NCBI RefSeq assembly: GCF_039696035.1
Contig: NZ_CP155567.1
Location: 1,315,501 to 1,379,500, forward strand
Source of the DNA: Microbulbifer sp. SAOS-129_SWC
Lineage (GTDB): Bacteria; Pseudomonadota; Gammaproteobacteria; Pseudomonadales; Cellvibrionaceae
DNA length: 64,000 bases
Reading direction: 5' to 3'
Shown here: positions 1 through 10,121 of the stretch, piece by piece
Layout of the letters: each line of letters opens with the position of its first letter
Numbering within the stretch: position 1 is the first letter of the stretch
The notes under the pieces: generated by a model
What the model saw: the letters and a program-made list of their open reading frames with translations, nothing else
What the model was told of the DNA's origin: nothing
Databases searched by the model: none
Made by a program: the position numbers and the translations under genes

Positions 1-23
1 TCAAAAAGCGTGCGTTGGGATCG

Positions 24-1469
24 TCACACCAGGCGCTTGCGCTCGCTTGAAGAGGGAATCCCCATGGATTCGCGGTACTTGGCCACGGTGCGCCGCGCCA
101 CCTTGATCCCCTGCGTGTCCAGCTCCTGGGTAATCTTGTTGTCGGACAGGGGCTTGCGCGGCTGTTCGCTGTCGATCAGCTTGCGGATCATGGCACGGAT
201 GGCAGTGGAGGAGGCATCCTCACCGGAGTTGGTGCTCACATGGCTGGAGAAGAAGTACTTGAGTTCGAACACGCCGCGGGGCGTGAGCATGTACTTCTGT
301 GTAGTAACCCGGGAGATGGTGGATTCGTGCATGCCGATGGTTTCGGCGATATCCGCCAGTACCATTGGTTTCATCCCCTCCGGGCCCAGCTCGAAAAACC
401 CCTGCTGCTTTTCGACAATACAGGTGGCCACCTTGAGCAGTGTTTCGTGGCGGCTCTGCAGGCTTTTGAGGAACCAGCGTGCCTCCTGCAGGTGATCGCG
501 CAGGAAATTGTTATCGCTGGAATTGTCTGCGCGCTTGATCATCGCGGCGTAGTCGCCGTTGATGCGCAGGCGCGGGGTCGTCTCCGGGTTCAGCTCCACC
601 ATCCAGCGCTGCTGGCGGCGGCTGACGACGATATCCGGAATCACGTAGTGGGGCTCGTCGCCGCCGACCGCTTCCCCGGGATGGGGGTTCAGCGTCTGGA
701 TCAGGCGCACTACGTCACCCAGCTGCGCTTCGCTCAACCGGGTGCGGCGGCTCAGGCTGCGGAAGTCGCGCTTGCCCAGCAGATCCAGGAAGCGATCCAC
801 GACCAGCTGCGCCTGCTCCAGCCAGGGCGTCTGTGGCGGTAACTGCTGGAGCTGCAAGAGCAGGCATTCGCGCAGATCGCGGGCGCCGCAGCCGGCGGGC
901 TCGAACTGTTGGATAATCTTGAGCACCGCGAGCACTTCGTCCTCGCCGACGTCCAGTGCGGTCCCCAGTTCGGCGGGACAGGCCTCCAGAAAGCCGCGCG
1001 GCGAGATGGCATCGATCAGGTTTTCGCCGATCAGTTTGTCCAGGGGGGACAGGGCGGTGAGGTTGAGTTGCCACAGCAGCTGGTCGTGCAGGCTGTCCGG
1101 GACCGAATTGCGCTGGTCCAGCGCCATTTCATCCCCCTCGCCGCCGCTGTAACTGCTGGCGCCACCGTAGATATCGTCCCACTGGGTGTCGACCGGAAGG
1201 TCTTCGGGGATGTCCTGGTTCCAGTCGCTGTCGGTGGTGGTCTCGCTGGCCGCCGCTGTGGCGCCGGGGTCTTCGGATTGGGTGTTCTGCTCGGCGCTGT
1301 CGCCGTGGTGCTCTTCGCCGTCCATCTCCAGTAGCGGATTGCTGTCGAGCGCCGACTGGACTTCCTGCTGCAGGTCCAATGTCGACAGTTGCAGCAGGCG
1401 AATAGCCTGTTGCAGCTGTGGCGTCATGGTCAGCTGAGTGCCGAGCTTTAACTGGAGAGACTGCTTCAT
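24..1469 (-). CDS. rpoN: RNA polymerase sigma-54 factor RpoN
   Basis: This is the alternative sigma factor that directs RNA polymerase to -24/-12 promoters and needs AAA+ activators. The 481-residue product has the N-terminal region I pattern ([20 protein letters not shown]), an acidic region II (about residues 50-115), a core-binding domain, and the C-terminal RpoN box ([15 protein letters not shown]). I start at the ATG at 1469 because RpoN proteins normally begin MKQxLQL. In-frame ATG 1478 and TTG 1487 would add 3 or 6 residues, and no clear ribosome site decides. It lies downstream of lptB on the same strand, the usual position, with a 284-bp gap that contains a hairpin. Confidence 0.97.
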   Translation of the reverse strand: MKQSLQLKLGTQLTMTPQLQQAIRLLQLSTLDLQQEVQSALDSNPLLEMDGEEHHGDSAEQNTQSEDPGATAAASETTTDSDWNQDIPEDLPVDTQWDDIYGGASSYSGGEGDEMALDQRNSVPDSLHDQLLWQLNLTALSPLDKLIGENLIDAISPRGFLEACPAELGTALDVGEDEVLAVLKIIQQFEPAGCGARDLRECLLLQLQQLPPQTPWLEQAQLVVDRFLDLLGKRDFRSLSRRTRLSEAQLGDVVRLIQTLNPHPGEAVGGDEPHYVIPDIVVSRRQQRWMVELNPETTPRLRINGDYAAMIKRADNSSDNNFLRDHLQEARWFLKSLQSRHETLLKVATCIVEKQQGFFELGPEGMKPMVLADIAETIGMHESTISRVTTQKYMLTPRGVFELKYFFSSHVSTNSGEDASSTAIRAMIRKLIDSEQPRKPLSDNKITQELDTQGIKVARRTVAKYRESMGIPSSSERKRLV

Positions 1470-1702
1470 AGAGGGCATTTGAGCCAATACGGCGGATGAA
1501 TCGTCTACATATCGAAGATGTTGCAGACTAACCCTCTGATTCGTCGATTACAAGCAATAAGTGTGCCGACTTTTGGCGCAGCTTGGGCGGCGCGGAATGA
1601 CAGATGCGCGATGAGAGGGCTTAGAGGCGGGGAGCCTTGCGGCCGCACCACTGTTTGAGTGGGGGGCGGGTTGGCGATTTCGCGGAAATTGCCAGGGCGC
1701 AT

Positions 1703-1730
1703 TGATGGAGTGCACTCCGGCGCTCCATCA
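1703..1730 (-). terminator. Hairpin after lptB, possible terminator or attenuator before rpoN
   Basis: TGATGGAG (1703-1710) pairs with CTCCATCA (1723-1730) around a 12-base loop. It sits just past the lptB stop in the lptB-rpoN gap. There is no clear T-run, so terminator function is uncertain. The rest of the gap (1470-1753) shows no convincing gene; the 65-codon reading frame there has no recognisable features. Confidence 0.4.
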
Positions 1731-1753
1731 ACAACGTCCGGATCAGGCGGCGA

Positions 1754-2479
1754 TCAGATCGTAAAGTCGTGGCCGAGGTAGACCTCGCGTACCTGTTGGT
1801 TGTTCATGACCTCGGCGGGTGCGCCGGAGGCGATGATATGGCCCTCGCTGACGATATAAGCGGTCTCGCAGATATCCAGGGTCTCGCGCACATTGTGGTC
1901 GGTGATCAGCACGCCGATGCCGCGGTCGCGCAGATGGCGGATGATCTGCTTGATATCGTTGACGGAAATCGGGTCGACGCCGGCAAAGGGCTCGTCCAGC
2001 AAGACGAAATCCGGGTCCGTGGCCAGCGCGCGGGCGATCTCTACGCGGCGGCGCTCGCCGCCGGACAGGGCCATGCCGAGACTGTGCTCGATGTGGGTGA
2101 TATTGAACTCCTGCAACAGTTGCTGCAGTTGCTCCAGGCGCCCGGCGCGCGTCAGGTCCTTGCGGGTCTCAAGAATGGCGAGGATATTGTCGCGCACTGA
2201 CAGGCGCCGGAAGACCGAGGCCTCTTGCGGCAGGTAGCCGATACCCTTGCGCGCACGGCCGTGCATCGACAGGCGCGTGATATCTTCCGCATCGATCAGC
2301 ACTTGGCCGGCGTCGGCCTGCACCAGCCCGGCGATCATGTAAAAACAGGTGGTCTTGCCGGCGCCGTTGGGACCGAGCAGGCCGACGATCTGGCCGCTGC
2401 TGACGCTGACGGAGACGTCGTGGACAACTTTGCGTTTCTTGTACTGTTTGGCGAGATGTAACGCTTGCAGCGTTGGCAT
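1754..2479 (-). CDS. lptB: LPS export ABC transporter ATP-binding protein LptB
   Basis: This is the cytoplasmic ATPase of the LptB2FGC machine that extracts lipopolysaccharide from the inner membrane. The 241-residue protein has Walker A (GPNGAGKTT), the Q-loop region ([15 protein letters not shown]), the ABC signature ([15 protein letters not shown]), Walker B ([13 protein letters not shown]) and the H-loop ([13 protein letters not shown]), all typical of LptB. It starts with ATG at 2479. It follows lptA and lptC on the same strand, as in most gammaproteobacteria; lptF and lptG are not in the window. Confidence 0.98.
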   Translation of the reverse strand: MPTLQALHLAKQYKKRKVVHDVSVSVSSGQIVGLLGPNGAGKTTCFYMIAGLVQADAGQVLIDAEDITRLSMHGRARKGIGYLPQEASVFRRLSVRDNILAILETRKDLTRAGRLEQLQQLLQEFNITHIEHSLGMALSGGERRRVEIARALATDPDFVLLDEPFAGVDPISVNDIKQIIRHLRDRGIGVLITDHNVRETLDICETAYIVSEGHIIASGAPAEVMNNQQVREVYLGHDFTI

Positions 2480-2527
2480 AGTGTGTTCCGAAATTAATTT
2501 TTACCCGGCGCGATCGCAGTGCGCCGG

Positions 2528-3100
2528 TTATTGCTGTTGCTGCGGTTCTTTTGTTTTTTCACCGCCGGCGGATTGGTCACCCGTGGCTTTCTTTTCCGGC
2601 TTCCAGATCATTTCCACGCGGCCATCATTAGACTGGCCTTCCGCCTGCATTTGTTCGGTGTTCATGTCGTAATCGATACGTTCGGCGGTCAGCGTATTGC
2701 CGTCCCGGTCGACGTGGGCATCGCCAGACAGGTGCAGCTTGTCGGAGCTGACCGTAAATTCGATGCGCAGGGCATTGGCTTTGACCGGATTTTCGCTCTG
2801 TTGCACCTGTTGCTGGAAGTGCGCGGGTTTGCCCACTGCGACCACACGTTTGATTTCGCCGCTGGGACTGCCGTGAACCTCGACCCGATCGGCACGGATC
2901 TGCAGTGAGCCCTGAGTGATGACCACCTTGCCGCTGTAGATGGACAGGTTCTTGCCGCGGTTGGCCTCGAGCTTCTGCGCCTGCACCTTGATCGGCTGGC
3001 TGCGGTCGTCGGGCAGTGCACTGACTTGAGTGCTGACAGCGAGGGCGCACAGGGTGGCGAGCAGGGCCAGGCGTTGCGACAGATTATTTGAGCGGTTCAT
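2528..3100 (-). CDS. lptA: LPS transport periplasmic protein LptA
   Basis: LptA is the periplasmic bridge protein that carries LPS from LptC to LptD. I start at ATG 3100, giving 190 residues with a signal peptide (LALLATLCALAVSTQVSA, cleavage near ALP). The OstA/LptA beta-jellyroll follows (RGKNLSIYSGKVVITQGSL, then RADRVEVHG). The tail is low-complexity (GGEKTKEPQQQQ) and probably disordered. The start overlaps the end of lptC by about 17 bases, which suggests translational coupling. An upstream in-frame start at 3121 would put extra residues before the signal peptide. Confidence 0.95.
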   Translation of the reverse strand: MNRSNNLSQRLALLATLCALAVSTQVSALPDDRSQPIKVQAQKLEANRGKNLSIYSGKVVITQGSLQIRADRVEVHGSPSGEIKRVVAVGKPAHFQQQVQQSENPVKANALRIEFTVSSDKLHLSGDAHVDRDGNTLTAERIDYDMNTEQMQAEGQSNDGRVEMIWKPEKKATGDQSAGGEKTKEPQQQQ

Positions 3101-3653
3101 AGCTACTTTCCACATCGGCAAGGATTTCCACCCGGTCCTGTTTCAGGTAGGCGCGCAGGCCTTTTCCCCGGGTGTGATTGGGGCCGGCGATAATATTAAC
3201 AACTTTGTTGGTCTCGGCGTATTCCTGCCGCGGCTTGATAGTGATTTGCTCGGTTTCCAGGTGTACGCCACCGGGTGCCGGTTGTTCGGTGATTTTGACA
3301 TCGCCCTTGAGTACCACCCGCTGCCCGTTGTTGTAGGCCACGCCGGAGTGGGACACGGTGCGCCATTTGGGCTTGTCTTCCTGGTAGAAAAGTATACGCG
3401 GTTCGGTCAGGTTGGCGCGGTCGCGGCGCGAGAACTGGAAGAAGGAGATCTTGTCTGCATCCACGCGGTAGGCGAGGGTGCCCTCCGGGTTGAAATGACG
3501 TGTCTTGGCACCGCGGATCACCAGGTCGGGGGCGCGGTTCTGTTCTTTCCGCGTGGGTCGCTTGCCCATCAATTGCTCCGGCGGGCTCTCGGCAAACCAG
3601 AGACCGGCGCAGATCAGGGCGACGACGATGACCATCGGCAGCCAGGTACGCAT
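3084..3653 (-). CDS. lptC: LPS export system protein LptC
   Basis: LptC is an inner-membrane anchored bitopic protein that passes LPS from LptBFG to LptA. The 189-residue product has one N-terminal membrane segment (about residues 5-22, LPMVIVVALICAGLWFA) and a periplasmic LptC beta-jellyroll containing ENPEGTLAYRVDADKI-like sequence and VVLKGDVKITEQPA. Length and layout match the family. It is flanked by kdsC upstream and lptA downstream, the standard order. The stop lies inside the start of lptA. Confidence 0.95.
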   Translation of the reverse strand: MRTWLPMVIVVALICAGLWFAESPPEQLMGKRPTRKEQNRAPDLVIRGAKTRHFNPEGTLAYRVDADKISFFQFSRRDRANLTEPRILFYQEDKPKWRTVSHSGVAYNNGQRVVLKGDVKITEQPAPGGVHLETEQITIKPRQEYAETNKVVNIIAGPNHTRGKGLRAYLKQDRVEILADVESSYEPLK

Positions 3654-3740
3654 TTGTATTCTCCATTGCTCAAACCGGCGGGTGGCCGTGCGTTTCGCTT
3701 TGTTGTGGGCCGGTGTCGCCGGCCCTCCGTGTGGCGTTTG

Positions 3741-4283
3741 TCAGTCGCTGGCGAGGTAGGGCGCGAGCGCTGCGTCGAAGGTGCCCTGGACCTGCATGAT
3801 ACGGTCGCAGACTTCGCGCACGGCGCCTTCACCGCCGCGCGCGCGGGTCACCCACAGGGCCCGTTCGCGCACCGGCGGGGCGGCGTCGGGGACCGAAATC
3901 GGGCAGCCGATGCGGGTCATTACCAGCAGGTCGGGGTAGTCGTCGCCGACGTAGGCGATATCCTCGAGCCGGCAGCTGTCTTCGGCGAGCAGTTCTTGCA
4001 GCGCCTTGTACTTGTCCTCGCGGCCCTGGATCAGCTTGTGGATGCCGAGGTCGTGGGCGCGGCGCTCGACCACGCCGCTGCGGCGGCCGGTGATGATTGC
4101 CACCTGCACCCCGGATTTCTGCAGCATCTTGATGCCGTGGCCGTCCAGTGTGTGGAAGGTTTTCAGTTCGTTGCCGTTGTTGTCGAAGTAGAGGCGGCCG
4201 TCGGTCAGCACGCCGTCGACGTCCAGCACCAGCCAGCGCACTTTGCGCAGGGCCAGGCCGAGTTGTTCTTCTGTCGTGGTCAC
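3741..4283 (-). CDS. kdsC: 3-deoxy-D-manno-octulosonate 8-phosphate phosphatase KdsC
   Basis: KdsC hydrolyses Kdo-8-phosphate to Kdo, a step in LPS inner-core synthesis. The 180-residue HAD-superfamily protein (C0 type, no cap domain) has motif I LDVDGVLTDGRLYF (nucleophile and acid Asp), motif II IITGRRS, the Lys-containing motif region and motif III YVGDDYPDL. It begins with GTG at 4283 (MTTTEEQLGL). It belongs to the kdsD-kdsC-lptC-lptA-lptB set, but is separated from kdsD by a 181-bp gap with a long inverted repeat. Confidence 0.97.
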   Translation of the reverse strand: MTTTEEQLGLALRKVRWLVLDVDGVLTDGRLYFDNNGNELKTFHTLDGHGIKMLQKSGVQVAIITGRRSGVVERRAHDLGIHKLIQGREDKYKALQELLAEDSCRLEDIAYVGDDYPDLLVMTRIGCPISVPDAAPPVRERALWVTRARGGEGAVREVCDRIMQVQGTFDAALAPYLASD

Positions 4284-4312
4284 TGGTGGTCTGTCCTTAT
4301 AAACATCTGGGC

Positions 4313-4388
4313 GGCGCCGGAGCCGGTAGCCGTTTGCTCAACAGCCTGATCGGCAAATGTTTCCCAAACGGCTCCCGGCTCCGGCGCC
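4313..4388. repeat. 23-bp imperfect inverted repeat between kdsC and kdsD
   Basis: The arms at 4313-4335 and 4366-4388 match as reverse complements at 22 of 23 positions (GGCGCCGGAGCCG core) with a 30-base spacer. As RNA it would form a very stable hairpin inside the kdsD-kdsC intergenic region. No T-run follows, so it may be a REP-like element or an mRNA processing/stability site. Confidence 0.75.
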
Positions 4389-4464
4389 TTCGCATTGAAT
4401 TTGGTGAAGCTCGAAGGCTGCGGGGTGTGCCGCGCGCACCATTTGGCTGGGCCCTCGAATACCG

Positions 4465-5436
4465 TCAAATCACTCCGGCGCGCAGTATATCGTGCATATG
4501 CAGCAAGCCGATGGGGTGGTGGGCCTCGTTTTCCACCACCAGGGCGGTGATCTTGTTGTCTTCCATGATACGCAGGGCCTCGGCGGCGAGGGTGTCGGCG
4601 GAGACGGTTTTGGGGCGGCGGCTCATTACTTCGTCCATGGTGGCGGTATCCAGTTCCACCTTGTGGTCGATGACGCGGCGCAGGTCGCCATCGGTGAAGA
4701 CGCCGAGCAGGGCGCCCTTGTCGTCCACCACTGTGGTCATGCCGAAACCCTTGCTGGTCATTTCCAGCAGTGCCTGGGACAGCAGAGTACGCGGGCTCAC
4801 CTGCGGCAGCTCGTCACCCGAGTGCATCACGTCTTCCACTTTGAGTAGCAGGCGCCGGCCGAGGGCGCCACCGGGGTGGGAGAAGGCGAAATCTTCGGCG
4901 GTAAAGCCGCGCGCCTCGAGCAGTGCCACCGCCAGCGCGTCGCCCATGACCAGGGTCACGGTCGTCGAGGAAGTTGGCGCCAGGTTCAGCGGGCAGGCCT
5001 CGGTTTCCACGGCGATATCGAGGTTGACATCGGCAGCCTGGGCCAGTGGTGAGTCGGCCTTGCCGGTCATGCTGATCATCGGGATGCCCAGGCGTTTCAG
5101 CAGTGGCAGCAGGGTCAGCACTTCGGCGGAGCCGCCGGAGTTGGAGATGGCGATCACCAGGTCGTCGCGAGTGATCATGCCCAGGTCGCCGTGGCTGGCT
5201 TCACCCGGGTGCACAAAGAAGCTGGGGGTGCCGGTGCTGGCCAGTGTGGCCGCTATCTTGCGGCCGATATGGCCCGATTTGCCCATGCCGGTGACGATAG
5301 CGCGGCCGCGCACCTGAAGAATCAGTTCGCAGGCGTGTTTGAAGTCGCCGTTGATACGGTTTTCCAGGGCGGCTACCGCTTCGTTTTCCATCAAAACGGT
5401 GCGGCGGCCCGCCTGGAGGATCAGATCCTGGGTCAT
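4465..5436 (-). CDS. kdsD: D-arabinose 5-phosphate isomerase KdsD
   Basis: KdsD interconverts ribulose-5-phosphate and arabinose-5-phosphate, the first step toward Kdo. The 323-residue protein has an N-terminal SIS domain (about 30-190, with VTGMGKSGHIGRKIAATLAST and AISNSGGSAEVL) and a C-terminal pair of CBS domains (about 205-323), the full-length architecture of the LPS enzyme. ATG at 5436. It is divergent from mlaC across about 326 bp, where many relatives have yrbG or the mla genes. The short GutQ paralogue is less likely given the Kdo context. Confidence 0.97.
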   Translation of the reverse strand: MTQDLILQAGRRTVLMENEAVAALENRINGDFKHACELILQVRGRAIVTGMGKSGHIGRKIAATLASTGTPSFFVHPGEASHGDLGMITRDDLVIAISNSGGSAEVLTLLPLLKRLGIPMISMTGKADSPLAQAADVNLDIAVETEACPLNLAPTSSTTVTLVMGDALAVALLEARGFTAEDFAFSHPGGALGRRLLLKVEDVMHSGDELPQVSPRTLLSQALLEMTSKGFGMTTVVDDKGALLGVFTDGDLRRVIDHKVELDTATMDEVMSRRPKTVSADTLAAEALRIMEDNKITALVVENEAHHPIGLLHMHDILRAGVI

Positions 5437-5762
5437 GGACTTTCTCTACATCTGGTTGTGATTGAGTCTAGCGAATGGCACACCTGCTCCGGGGGGGTAC
5501 CTCCGGGGGGCGCATGCTAACCTCAATAGTAAGAAAAATGCGGTGCCCGGTGATCTGTGCGCGACGGATCACGGCGCAACTATGGCGTGTCGCCCCACCG
5601 CCGGGCGCGGCCATGGTATAGTTTGCCGCCGCCGCTGTCAGCTATAGGGATGATTGGCAGCCAGCCGCCGATCAGGGCGGCCATCAGCAAAGGCGGTTTT
5701 GCCACGGCACTTTCCGGCGCCGTGTGCATCAAAGGGAACGATTTGCCAATGGGAGAATTTTT
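5437..5762. promoter_or_regulatory. Divergent kdsD/mlaC intergenic region with candidate mlaC promoter
   Basis: This 326-bp gap holds no convincing gene. On the plus strand an extended -10 (TGGTATAGT, 5614-5622) lies about 140 bases before the mlaC start and is a candidate promoter. A short direct repeat CTCCGGGGGG occurs at about 5487 and 5501. The mlaC ribosome site GGGAG lies at 5751-5755. Confidence 0.4.
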
Positions 5763-6416
5763 GTGAACGCATCGTCAATTTCTGGCCGTTTCGGTTTTGC
5801 TCAGTGGGTGAGAATGGCGCTGTGCGCCGTGCTGGTGTCCGCCTGGGTGCCGTTTGCCAGTGCAGCCCAGAACCCCTACACAATGATCGAGGGAGTCTCG
5901 CAGAACCTGCTGGGGGTGATACGCACGAATGCCCAGTACCTGAATTCCGATCCAAAGCGCTATTACAGCGCGGTGGAGAGCGTGCTGACGCCGGTAGTGG
6001 ATTTTGACTTTATCGCCCGCGGAGTCATGGGGCGCTATGCCAAACAGGCGACCGCCGCCCAGCGCGCGCGCTTTTCCCACGCCTTCCGCAGCGACCTGGT
6101 GGCGACTTTTGCCCGCGGTGTCGCCTCCTTTGGCAGTATGGACGTGAAGGTGGTCAACCCGGGCTCTGCGCCGAGTGGTAACCGCGTGAACGTGCTGCAG
6201 GAAGTGCGCAGTAAAGAGGGCGTTACCAAGGTGTCCTATACCCTGGTGCGCAATCGCGCCGGCCAGTGGAAGCTGATCAACGTGATCCTGAACGGGGTCA
6301 ACCTGGGCAAGACCTTCCGCAGCCAGTTCGCCCAGTCCATGCAGACCCACGGTGGCGATATCGACAAGGTCATTGCCAGCTGGTCCGCTGGCGCGGCCGC
6401 CAACAAGGTGGGCTGA
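5763..6416 (+). CDS. mlaC: Phospholipid-binding periplasmic protein MlaC
   Basis: MlaC shuttles phospholipids between the outer-membrane MlaA complex and the inner-membrane MlaFEDB transporter. I choose the GTG at 5763 because GGGAG (5751-5755) is correctly spaced and it gives a clean signal peptide (MALCAVLVSAWVPFASA, then AQNPY). The mature part has the MlaC/Ttg2D fold signatures (VDFDFIARGVMGRYAKQA, then QWKLINVILNGVNLGKTFRSQF). The product is 217 residues, normal length. Unusually, mlaF, mlaE and mlaD do not precede it and mlaB does not follow; ibaG is next. Confidence 0.93.
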   Translation: MNASSISGRFGFAQWVRMALCAVLVSAWVPFASAAQNPYTMIEGVSQNLLGVIRTNAQYLNSDPKRYYSAVESVLTPVVDFDFIARGVMGRYAKQATAAQRARFSHAFRSDLVATFARGVASFGSMDVKVVNPGSAPSGNRVNVLQEVRSKEGVTKVSYTLVRNRAGQWKLINVILNGVNLGKTFRSQFAQSMQTHGGDIDKVIASWSAGAAANKVG

Positions 6417-6530
6417 GGGCCGCCGCCGGTTGCGCCGACTGCTGCGCGACCGGCGGGTTTCCAGTACACTTGCCCGCGGTTTTCAACGCGACACTGATCA
6501 ATCCGATTTCTCAACCCGATTTCCCCGCCT

Positions 6531-8044
<1,514 letters not shown>

Positions 8045-8120
8045 ATCGGCGGCCCTGTCCACATCATCTAACAGCGGCGCGCGGTGCGCGCCGTCGACAA
8101 CGCATACAACGATAATCGCC

Positions 8121-8750
8121 ATGCAAATCACCATTGCGCTGACCAAGGGGAGAATTCTCAAGGAAACCCTGCCGCTGCTCGCCGCCGCTGGTCTCGAGCC
8201 GCAGGAGGATATCTCCAAGAGTCGCAAGCTGATCTTCCCCACCAACCGACCGGATGTGCGTCTGCTGATCCTGCGTGGCGTCGACGTGCCGACCTACGTG
8301 CAGCACGGCGCCGCTGATATGGGGGTGGCGGGCAAGGATACGCTGCTGGAGCACGGCAGCGACGACCTCTATGAGCCGCTCGACCTGGGTATTGCCCGCT
8401 GCCAGTTGATGACGGCCGGCGTGAAAGGCGCCGAGCTGCCGCGCGGGCGCATCCGCGTGGCCACCAAATTTGTCCACAGCGCCAAACGATACTACGCCGC
8501 CCGTGGGCGCCAAGCGGATATCATCAAGCTGTACGGGGCGATGGAGCTGGCGCCGCTGATGGACCTGGCCGACGAGATCGTGGATATCGTTGATACCGGC
8601 AATACGCTGAAGGCCAATGGGCTGGAAGCGCGCGAGGTCATTGCACCGATCAGCAGCCGCCTGATCGTCAACAAGGCGTCGATGAAAATGAAATACCAGC
8701 CGATCAGCGCGCTGATCGACAAACTCGCCGCCGCCGTCGCCACCGATTGA
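8121..8750 (+). CDS. hisG: ATP phosphoribosyltransferase HisG, short form
   Basis: HisG condenses ATP and PRPP in the first step of histidine synthesis. I start at ATG 8121 ([16 protein letters not shown]), giving 209 residues. That is the short form, which lacks the C-terminal regulatory domain and requires HisZ for activity; hisZ is not in the window. Conserved segments include [14 protein letters not shown] and [12 protein letters not shown] (the PRPP-binding region). An upstream extension in the same frame overlaps murA and is not family-like. hisD follows after 10 bases. Confidence 0.96.
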   Translation: MQITIALTKGRILKETLPLLAAAGLEPQEDISKSRKLIFPTNRPDVRLLILRGVDVPTYVQHGAADMGVAGKDTLLEHGSDDLYEPLDLGIARCQLMTAGVKGAELPRGRIRVATKFVHSAKRYYAARGRQADIIKLYGAMELAPLMDLADEIVDIVDTGNTLKANGLEAREVIAPISSRLIVNKASMKMKYQPISALIDKLAAAVATD

Positions 8751-8760
8751 ACGATTTGCC

Positions 8761-10077
8761 ATGAATAAGGAATGCATTCGCCGGCTCAATGCCGCCGACA
8801 CGGATTTTGACGATCGGCTCAACCAGCTGTTGGCCTGGGAGTCCGTCGCCGATCAGCAGGTGGAGGCGACCGTCGCTGACATACTGCAGCAGGTGCGCAC
8901 CCGCGGCGACGCCGCGGTGATCGAATACACCAACCGCTTCGACCGCCGCACAATGCAGAGTGCGGCCGATTTCACTCTGTCTGCCGCCGACCTGTCTGCC
9001 GCGCTGGAGCGGATTCCGGCGGCCGAGCGCGCCGCGCTGGAGGCGGCCGCGGCGCGGGTGCGCGATTACCATCAGCATCAGCGGCAGGAGTCCTGGCAGT
9101 ACCGTGAGGCCGATGGCACCGTGCTGGGCCAGCAGATCACGCCGATGGAGCGTGTGGGGATCTATGTTCCCGGTGGCAAGGCCAGTTACCCGTCTTCGGT
9201 GCTGATGAACGCGATTCCGGCCAAGGTGGCCGGCGTCGATACCGTCACCATGGTGGTGCCGGCACCGGATGGCCAGCTCAACGACCTGGTATTGGCCGCG
9301 GCGGCTATCGCCGGTGTGGATCAGTTGTACACGATTGGTGGTGCCCAGGCGGTGGCCGCGCTGGCCTATGGCACCGCGTCCGTCGCGCGGGTGGACAAGA
9401 TTGTCGGCCCCGGCAATATCTTCGTCGCCGCCGCCAAGCGCGCGGTGTTCGGCCAGGTGGCGATCGACATGATCGCCGGCCCGTCGGAGATACTGGTGAT
9501 TTGCGACGGCGATACCGCCCCGGACTGGATCGCCATGGACCTGCTGTCGCAGGCCGAGCACGACCAGCAGGCGCAGGCGATTCTGCTGAGCCCGGACGCC
9601 GGCTTCCTCAATGCCGTGTCAGTGTCGCTGGAAAAGCTGCTGGCGGAATTGCCGCGTCGGGAAATTGCCGCGCAGTCACTGGCGGAGCGTGGTGTACTGA
9701 TTCAAGTCGGTTCGATCGAGGAGGCGATCGCGCTCAGTAACCGCATCGCGCCGGAACACCTCGAAGTGTCGGTGGCCGAGCCGGAGCGCTACCTGGCCCA
9801 GATCCGCCACGCCGGTGCTATTTTCCTTGGTCGTCACACCGCCGAGGCGCTGGGCGATTACTGCGCCGGCCCCAATCACGTGTTGCCCACCAGCGGCACC
9901 GCCCGTTTCTCCTCGCCGCTGGGGGTCTATGACTTTCAGAAGCGCAGCTCGATCATCCACTGCTCGCCGGCCGGTGCCGACCACCTGGGTCGCGTTGCCG
10001 CGACGCTGGCGCGCGGCGAAGGCCTCGACGCGCACGCGCGCTCGGCGGAGTACCGGGTTGTGGACGATCAGTCGTAG
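8761..10077 (+). CDS. hisD: Histidinol dehydrogenase HisD
   Basis: HisD is the zinc enzyme that oxidises L-histidinol to L-histidine in two NAD-dependent steps. The 438-residue protein has the family signatures [51 protein letters not shown] and APEHLEVS, and [20 protein letters not shown] near the C-terminus. ATG at 8761. It is co-directional with hisG. In Pseudomonas hisC follows; here the convergent protease gene comes next, so hisC is missing from this position. Confidence 0.98.
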   Translation: MNKECIRRLNAADTDFDDRLNQLLAWESVADQQVEATVADILQQVRTRGDAAVIEYTNRFDRRTMQSAADFTLSAADLSAALERIPAAERAALEAAAARVRDYHQHQRQESWQYREADGTVLGQQITPMERVGIYVPGGKASYPSSVLMNAIPAKVAGVDTVTMVVPAPDGQLNDLVLAAAAIAGVDQLYTIGGAQAVAALAYGTASVARVDKIVGPGNIFVAAAKRAVFGQVAIDMIAGPSEILVICDGDTAPDWIAMDLLSQAEHDQQAQAILLSPDAGFLNAVSVSLEKLLAELPRREIAAQSLAERGVLIQVGSIEEAIALSNRIAPEHLEVSVAEPERYLAQIRHAGAIFLGRHTAEALGDYCAGPNHVLPTSGTARFSSPLGVYDFQKRSSIIHCSPAGADHLGRVAATLARGEGLDAHARSAEYRVVDDQS

Positions 10078-10085
10078 CAGGCTCT

Positions 10086-10105
10086 CCGGGGCAGGCCTGC
10101 CCCGG
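10086..10105. terminator. Palindromic terminator between hisD and algW-type gene
   Basis: A perfect 20-bp palindrome, CCGGGGCAGGCCTGCCCCGG, lies between the convergent stops of hisD and the serine protease gene. It is followed on the plus strand by ATTCTTTTCG, so it can plausibly stop transcription from hisD. Confidence 0.6.
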
Positions 10106-10121
10106 GGGTATTCTTTTCGTA

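Noticed and set aside
1505..1702. 65-codon minus-strand frame between rpoN and lptB
   Set aside because: No ribosome site, Pro/Arg-rich, no similarity I recognise; better seen as intergenic.
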